A model generated the notes under the pieces. It searched no databases. It worked only from the letters and a program-made list of their open reading frames with translations, and had not been told where the DNA came from. 64,000 nt of DNA from Sipunculus nudus (Eukaryota; Annelida; Sipuncula; Golfingiida; Sipunculidae). The stretch lies in contig CM049309.1 in assembly GCA_026874595.1 (NCBI GenBank), forward strand, positions 12,080,576-12,144,575, given 5' to 3'. This document shows positions 57,108-64,000 of this stretch, in pieces (within the stretch, counting starts at the first letter, position 1; each line of letters begins with the position of its first letter). The translations under genes were made by a program, and so were the position numbers.

Positions 57108-59515
57108 CATTGATATGTACGCAGAGTAAGCAAAAACAAAAACAAAAAAAAACACACATATATTCTACAGATAAGGAAGGCGAATATCGCTTAAAAGCGT
57201 GCAGTTGTTTCTGTCGGGACGATTTATTTTAGATAACAAAAATACAAAGACAAAATATTCCTAGTGTGAGTCTGCAGACTTATGGTGTCTCACAAACAAG
57301 TACACTCAGAGTTAAATTAATGCTTTACGTGGGGTGACAAAACATCAAAATGGTATCCAGATGCTTTACATGAAAAGACCAAACTCAAGAATAGAAGCCT
57401 GTCTTATATTTAACTTCCAAAGCCAGAGGAGGTACCACGTGACTTGCATACGATGATTAAATGGTTCAGACTACAGACATTTAATTATAGCAAGCCAGTT
57501 GCAATCTGATGCTTTACAGAGACCGTTTTGTACATGAGCTGCCATTGTATAGGTATGTGAGACCCACTTTTCAATCAGCAAATGTATTCGAGATTACGAT
57601 AGATTTATAAAACGAACATTTATTTCGTCGTGACGTCTGTGGTTCCTTGTTTCATGATGCTTTTGTCTCCAGTTCACTAAGTGCGACCAGACGCGCCCCC
57701 TTACAGCGAGTGAAATCACGTGCTACCGTAAAAACAAGAAATAATACCCAGAATGATATTAATGAGCATCTTTTATGAACATCATTATGTAACGGCAGTT
57801 TGATCATTTGCTTTGAAGATTTTTTATTCGCTTATTTCTCGACTTTTTTCATGAGCCAATCAGGTGCCTGCCTGGTTTCTTGAGATGATAAGAGCAGTAC
57901 ATACGTCTGAAGTATATGCCGTGAATGCTTAATACAAACGACATTGATTACAGCAGAAGCGCTGTCGCACGCATATAAATGAACAATCAATAACAGAATC
58001 ATTATATGTTGAAAATAAATGGACACAGATGTATACTGGCGGGGATAATATTATTCTGTGGACCAGTATCGACCAGATCCGTATTCAACCATATATTCAC
58101 TGATAGTTTTCATAATTTTATGTATATCTATAGGAAGTATTATGTTTTAACGCTTTTGTCTGTTGGTATGTTTGTCTGTTAGCAACGTGACCCAGAAGGA
58201 TATGAACTGGGCGTATCCATGCAGAATTTATCGAAGGGCTTTCGAGGAGGGGTGGGGTGGAGGGTACAGGTAGTTTGGGTTGGCTACAAGCATACATGCT
58301 CAACAAATAATAAACACGTGTACATATATGTATATAAAATATATATATATATTTATATATATATTTGTTTATATATATATATATATATGTGTGTATTAAA
58401 TTGTATGTTTGTGTTAGACTTTGGAAATTTAAATCAAAGACAATTTTAGATTCTGCTAAGAATCAGCCTAGAATTTCAATATTCTTGTAATATTTTTATA
58501 CTCAAATTAAAAAAATTGTAGGATCATCAATGAAAAATGTGAATGGGTTAAAATATGTCAATTATTACGATCAACTTATTAATCATTATAATTTGGAGTC
58601 ATGATTCCTTATCTCCAGTTTCTTAGTTATCTCATAAGAGATTCAGAAATAACGTCTCCGAGATAGATCTTTATGCATAATTTTTCGCAGATGGAAGTGT
58701 ACATTGATGATACTTGATGATCTTTTCATGTTTTAATTTTTTCCTAGCGTCTGGAAAGTTTTTCCTCAATATTATACATGTAGAGTCAGATGGGGGGGGG
58801 GGGGTAGGCGCCATCCCCCGGGTTATTCCCTAGTTAAAGGTTTTTTGAGGTGTAGGATAAAACCAAAGGGACGATACATTAAATTTTGGAGGAAATCTTG
58901 ATCGCCATACTAATTTTTTATGATGCTTTACCATCGTGAGCCAGGGGATTTTGTTTATTCCGGGAGAAGGTTCTAGTAATAGGAGCCGACCGCCCTTGTT
59001 CTATCAAGCAGAGCTCTCCTGTGATCCAATAATGGAGTCAGTTAATTGTGGCACACATTTTTTTATGTAGCACACAGCAAAGATTTAATCTGACTACTTT
59101 CTTGTTAAAGATTTATAATAGATTCATTGTGTCTATAAAGGTTAACATGTAGCTGTTTCCGTTAATGTGTACGTGTACAGCCCAATATATCCTCATATAT
59201 TAATGTGTATTTATAAAATAACGTAGTCCAAATTGGAAAACTTACAACGACGCATGCACGTAGCCGTATGTTATCGAATATTTCTATATACCTGAGTTGA
59301 GCGATATGCCTCGTAACATACATAGGAATAAACGTTAGATTAATATCACGATATATACCACGATATTCAAGTGTTATATGATACGTTTTGCTGATCTACC
59401 ATGTATTACGTAAAGTTCCTGTTTCTATGAATTCTTATCAAGGCTTACAACAGCGAGAAAAACTAAAGAGACCTTGACGCTCTGATCAAAACTTTTGAAT
59501 ATCACAATTCTCACG
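57105..59515. other. Non-coding stretch
   Basis: (TA)n-type tracts at 58337-58388 and poly(G) at 58792-58804. No gene supported. Confidence 0.45.
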
Positions 59516-59517
59516 AA

Positions 59518-59715
59518 TGCAAGCCTCCGCCACTTGGGCGGTCCTTATTGCGAGGTACTCCGCATCCTGTATTTTGATTCATTTATTGGCCCATATTCCC
59601 ATGTTTAATCAGGCATAAGTGATAGCACTTTTGAGAATATTCCTGGAAGTCCCCTGGATCATGAGCCGGACCCACACCAAAATCTTATCGATTCTTCATT
59701 GGCCGAATTACACCC
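59518..59715 (-). repeat. Dispersed 'gtgatccgg' repeat, copy 3
   Basis: See the copy at 34214; same order of words in the same orientation. Confidence 0.6.
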
Positions 59716-59929
59716 TTTAATCGTGTATCCTGGATTGCTGTTGCACCACCGAGAGGGTTAGCGCAATATTAAAAAAAATTAGGAAAGTTTTTTCATTCTT
59801 GTAGTGGTCACTGGGGAGCATATATACAACCCATGCAGCCATAAAAGACGCCATATGGTTATTTATTCTATATTTTGCATGACCCGTACCCATTTACTCC
59901 ATATGGTAAAGACTTTGGCCAGGAGTCCT

Positions 59930-60005
59930 ATAGAAGGGACTCCCGAGAACTCGAATCCGCCACCTTGCGGCCACAAGTCCAGAGCCCTTACCATTATATC
60001 ATATT
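59930..60005 (-). mobile_element. tRNA-derived SINE head
   Basis: On the minus strand it reads ATGGTAAGGGCTCTGGACTT, then GTGGCCGCAAGGTGGC and GGATTCGAGTTC: box A and box B with tRNA-like spacing and order. Mismatches make a working tRNA gene unlikely. Confidence 0.5.
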
Positions 60006-60636
60006 TCCCATAAATTACAGGAGCAAACATTGACAATGTATCAACAAAACACATCCATTGGAAAATGCAATAAAATTCCGAAAAAAATTTCCAATATCCC
60101 TCATGATATAATTATCGTGAAAAAAATATATACCATTAACCGGCGTGACAATGTATCTCCAATTTACAGCGTCTTGCATCCTAGTTACCATTTCCTAACA
60201 AATGTGGTCATTTGCGAAAGCCCCTATGTATTTAATTTTTTTTTATGAACAGCTGCCTGGCCTATATGTGACACTGTCCAATTAATAGAAATGAGGAAAG
60301 AATTTATAAGAACAATAGAATTTTATATATCTTTCCTCAACTTTATATTTTCTATATTTTGGACTATTGATAATCCATCTGGACTTTACAACTTTAATAA
60401 GTCATGAAGTTTTATATAAGTACTGTGTTAGAGTGGCAATAGTTGTTCAGTTTCAGCAGACCCGGATCGATTTGACCTTTGACCTAATGTCTCTTCTGTC
60501 ACAGTTCGTGGAGCCGTAACAGCTGAGACTCTTATCACAGAACAGATCAATAATCATACCATCTCGTGACACTCACTGTATTGTTGTTGTGTGTTTATAA
60601 GCCAAAGTGCACTGGTGCACTGCCGATAGATATATA

Positions 60637-60639
<3 letters not shown>

Positions 60640-60719
<80 letters not shown>

Positions 60720-60740
60720 TAGATAGAGAGAGAGAGAGAG
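60640..60740. repeat. (TA)n and (GA)n microsatellites
   Basis: (TA)n at 60640-60708, directly followed by (GA)n to 60740. Confidence 0.95.
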
Positions 60741-60865
60741 TTCATGGTTTCATGTCCCGTTTTGAGTGCAGTAACATCATCTATGTTACTTGTATTTGTG
60801 TGTATGTTTTTCTTATGTATATTATGTAAAGCTTATGTATATCAACGTATATAAATGTGTGTGGG

Positions 60866-60867
<2 letters not shown>

Positions 60868-60906
<39 letters not shown>
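60868..60906. repeat. (TA)n microsatellite
   Basis: About 39 bp of TA. Confidence 0.95.
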
Positions 60907-60910
<4 letters not shown>

Positions 60911-61039
60911 ATATACACATTTTACTCATGGGAAAATTTTCGAAACCCATTGCTAGAAAAGCAAGCTTCACTAGCGAAGCAGTTTGGTCTTCTTTCATAG
61001 AAAATATATTGTACAGAAAAGATAATAATGTCAAATAGT

Positions 61040-61680
61040 AGTGCGTTTCAACAAGAAAAACTGAAGAACCAATTAAGTGAGCCTATATGCTGTATGGCAA
61101 CTATATATGTCCAATCGACTCATGTTTTACAGGTCTGAGTTCAGGTTAATTAATAGTATTGTATGGTAGTACATATATTCAACATTACTAAAGCCACAAC
61201 CATGGCTAACAAGTCGCCCATATCGTAACTCCTCACACACACTCGCGTGAGATTCTAGTTGTCTTTTTTATTCGGCCGTAAAAATACGCTACGTACCGTG
61301 TCTGACGCCACCTTCTTTTGCCGCCGGCCGTTTAAATCACATCAGTAGAATAGAGCAAGTATTAGGTAATTACAGAGTCACGAGAAAATGCCTGGAATTG
61401 CCGAGACATTGTGGTTCCATTGATTATTTACTTTCCGTATCATGTTTGGGGTGCCCTCGTGGCCGGCCAGGAGCCTCTTGTTATCTTTTCAGGAGCGAGA
61501 GAGTACGTTGTTGGAAAAGTTGCGAGAGCTAACCGGCAAAAAGTGATATGCATCTGGCATTCATTACTTGAAGGTACACCACTCAACGAGGCGAATAGAC
61601 CAAGTGGTCGAGCAGTGCAGCTCACTCGATAGCTCAGTATATAGGTGTACGTTATATATTTAACCTCACACGAAAGATGC
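61040..61680. other. Stretch without a supported gene
   Basis: 61411-61632 is open on both strands and moderately CpG-rich but shows no known motif. An acceptor-like cttttcag lies at 61484-61491. Not called. Confidence 0.35.
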
Positions 61681-61689
61681 AGCGTACAT

Positions 61690-61940
61690 CAATTGTACTT
61701 GAATTGTGACGGCTGATGACGTGTGATAACGGGGCACGTGACTGTTTTGTGTCACTGTGTTTGAACTTCACAACCTCGTGGTGAACGTAGTGTTTGTGAA
61801 AGCCCCGCGGCAAAGTTCACTTCTTATATAGTAAATATAGGGTGTGCCCAGTGGCGTGTACTGTGAACCAGACGGGAGTTCCTTACGCTGCAAACCGGCT
61901 TCCCTGGGAAATATTTCACCTGTATATCAACCAAAACAGG
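61690..61940 (+). promoter_or_regulatory. Candidate promoter / first exon
   Basis: GC-richer, with TGATGACGTG (CRE-like), GGGGCACGTGAC (E-box) and a TATATAG at 61826. It ends in AACAG|GCAAGT, a possible GC-type donor. Speculative; a gene might lie beyond the window. Confidence 0.2.
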
Positions 61941-62396
61941 CAAGTACTAAATTCTGCATTCAATTAAGCTTTTAATTTTCCTGTTCATGGGTTAATTGAA
62001 TAAAATTGCGACAGTTGTTGAAATTTTCCATTATAACAAAAATTTAATTTTCAATGTTGCAATTTCACAATTTTATCTAATTTCATCACGGTTGTGTACC
62101 GTAAGGTATCATTAAAATCCCTTAATGGCCAGATTTAATCAAACCCTTCTCATGAAGTGTACCGGCAGGTTAATAATAAATGTCCGTGTGAGCTCGTTTA
62201 TATTATTATCTCCTGGTGGATGCCTTAATCATCTTGTCATGTTAGAAATTTACAGACATCAATTTACACTGAGAGCAAAAATTAAGCATTGCACAGTGCC
62301 TAGATCGGTTGTTGAAGATACGCAGGTATACCGCTGTTTATAGTTAGTATATACATATATAGGTACATACACATATGTTTTTTATTATATACATTG

Positions 62397-62470
62397 GAAT
62401 CCCGCCTTGCGACCACCTAACAATTGCGACCACCCCCACAAGTACGACCACCTGTCCTGGCCCCATCATC
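62397..62470. repeat. 'accacctgt' repeat piece, copy 4
   Basis: GCGACCACCTAACAATTGCG, then GACCACCC and CGACCACCTGTCC: same unit theme as the MITE copies, but the other end is not visible. Confidence 0.4.
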
Positions 62471-64000
62471 AAGATAACTTCGAATTTAACATATACGACA
62501 AACTCCAAATTTACTTTCACCTCTATGTAAATACATGTGTACATACACACACATATATAATGGTATATTTTTTCTGTATATATATTGAGTTGAAATAGGC
62601 CTACTCAACGTCAGCTGTTACCTACATTAAACTGTGATCTATTTGAGCCAATATATGCATACATGTGTTCTGTGAAATATATATGCAGGTGTTTAACGAT
62701 TATATAGGCCCACAGTATGTATATCATTATTACATGTATGTGTAAAAGTGTGAATGAAATTGTGAAAGTGTGAAAGAATGAAAGTGTATATTCCCCCCCC
62801 CCCCCCCCCCCCCGACACGTTGCAACCGTTCAGATGCACTTCTTCACGTTTTTTTCATGCGGGCCTTTTGTATATGTATACATGTATATCTTACAGACGC
62901 ATGCGCGTTAATTAGAAAACGCGGTCGCAGTGTATAGGCCCTATATAGAGGTTGTGCATGTATGTATGTATACATTTGTATTTGTGCCGTGTCTGCCGGA
63001 TCTGGAATATTTAAGCATATATGGCGAATGTCAGAGTTACAACAGGAAGTTGTGGGAATAAAATGTTTATTCTGAGAACACATGTCCCTGCGCACGGATA
63101 CACCAGTCAGGCTTTGTAACATGTGTATAGTACAGGTCTCTGTTGTGCTGGTGAATTGGTTCTAAATAAATTTACAGCGTCACGGCGTTACGGGGAGGGA
63201 ATTCATACTGGGCCTGGCATTTGAAGAAAACGTAGGTTCATCCAACAATATTTGTACATAGTTATGTATAGAATGTTTCATTGTGTGTGTGCTACTGTGT
63301 ATGTACACAGGTCTAATGCATACATGTATTATTCTGACTCTGATTAATGTGGATGTGTGTGTGTGTTTGTTTGTGAAACACTGTAGTTAATATAATTATG
63401 ATGATACGTAGGTGATGTTGATGACACATGTCAATATACTCATAGTATTATAGATTTTATCTTTTATGTGATTTATTGAAACATATATAATTACTTGCAT
63501 AATAACCTAAAAACATCTGCTCCTAATTCATTCACACAAGATTCGTAGTGAATGCCATGTTTCTGATATATGCCTAATTGTATATGTTGACAATATACAT
63601 GATTCATATACATGTCTGACAGATTTATGTGTATATAAATGCATGTGTATTATGATATATTTAATGTTAATGTATTTTATACGTATAATTTTCACAAGGC
63701 CTAGTGGAAGAACAGAATGACTTCTAAATAAGTAATATATACTCTGTATAAATATACTGAAATAATAAACAATAATAATAAATTTGTATAGAAGGTTTTA
63801 GTGAATACATAATTGTGCTTCACATTTAGTTATGCTGCTATCTATGTGTCATATATTATGAAAAAAAAGAGGAATATGAAATACTCTATGGATATAATAA
63901 TCTCAATTTTATGTTAATATACGCATTAGTTGAGCGATGTTTAAATTACTGTAATATTGTGTCGATAGCTTATCTCTGAATCTTTAATATTGTAAGTATG
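62471..64000. other. Non-coding end of window
   Basis: AT-rich; poly(C) at 62793-62813 and CATA/TGTA-rich sequence. No gene supported. Confidence 0.45.

Noticed and set aside
59930-60005. A functional tRNA gene on the minus strand
   Set aside because: tRNA-like promoter boxes are present but stems have mismatches; SINE head is likelier.
61411-61632. 73-codon open frame as a gene
   Set aside because: Open on both strands, no known motif, no supporting exons; may be a repeat.

Overview
The window is nuclear DNA from an animal. Coding sequence is split into short exons with GT-AG introns, the DNA is AT-rich, (TA)n, (GA)n and (CA)n microsatellites are dense, and non-LTR retrotransposons of metazoan type are present. 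Several dispersed repeats look like families common in bivalve molluscs: a tandem-core element next to an ACGG microsatellite, an 'accacctgt' MITE, an element whose ends read GCTCAGCTGA, and a 'gtgatccgg' repeat. I infer a bivalve mollusc, without naming a species.

Layout. (1) About 0.96-4.44 kb, + strand: a gene for a long, basic, low-complexity protein of about 825 residues. It has four [ST]xIP motifs, a 60-residue internal duplication and 17 perfect-length 15-residue repeats, and ends in three short exons. I do not recognise the family. (2) About 5.5-6.7 kb: a tandem satellite of 143/119 bp units, most carrying a CTCF-core-like motif. (3) About 8.94-10.56 kb, - strand: the 3' part of an L1/Tx1-type LINE. 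(4) About 11.4-20 kb: no clear gene. It holds a MITE, a GC-richer promoter-like block (14.9-15.5 kb), a tandem-core mobile element (18.1-19.3 kb) and a CpG-rich block (19.4-19.8 kb). (5) 20.83-35.37 kb, + strand: a complete facilitative hexose transporter gene (SLC2A/GLUT class I type) with 12 coding exons that join in frame into 506 residues. Its introns hold retrotransposon fragments, an internal duplication of an exon-intron junction and palindromic repeats. (6) 36-64 kb: no gene I can support. It is microsatellites, MITEs, SINE-like pieces, a 2.6 kb element with an internal 680 bp duplication, and two weak candidates for non-coding first exons (about 40.7 and 61.8 kb).

Only two protein-coding host genes are supported. 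They share a strand but nothing links them functionally. The transporter is secure from exon phases and family motifs. It has three substitutions at normally conserved positions that deserve a look (HLS for QLS, PESPS for PESPR, GPGSIPW for GPGPIPW). All homology statements come from recognising motifs by eye; no database search was run.
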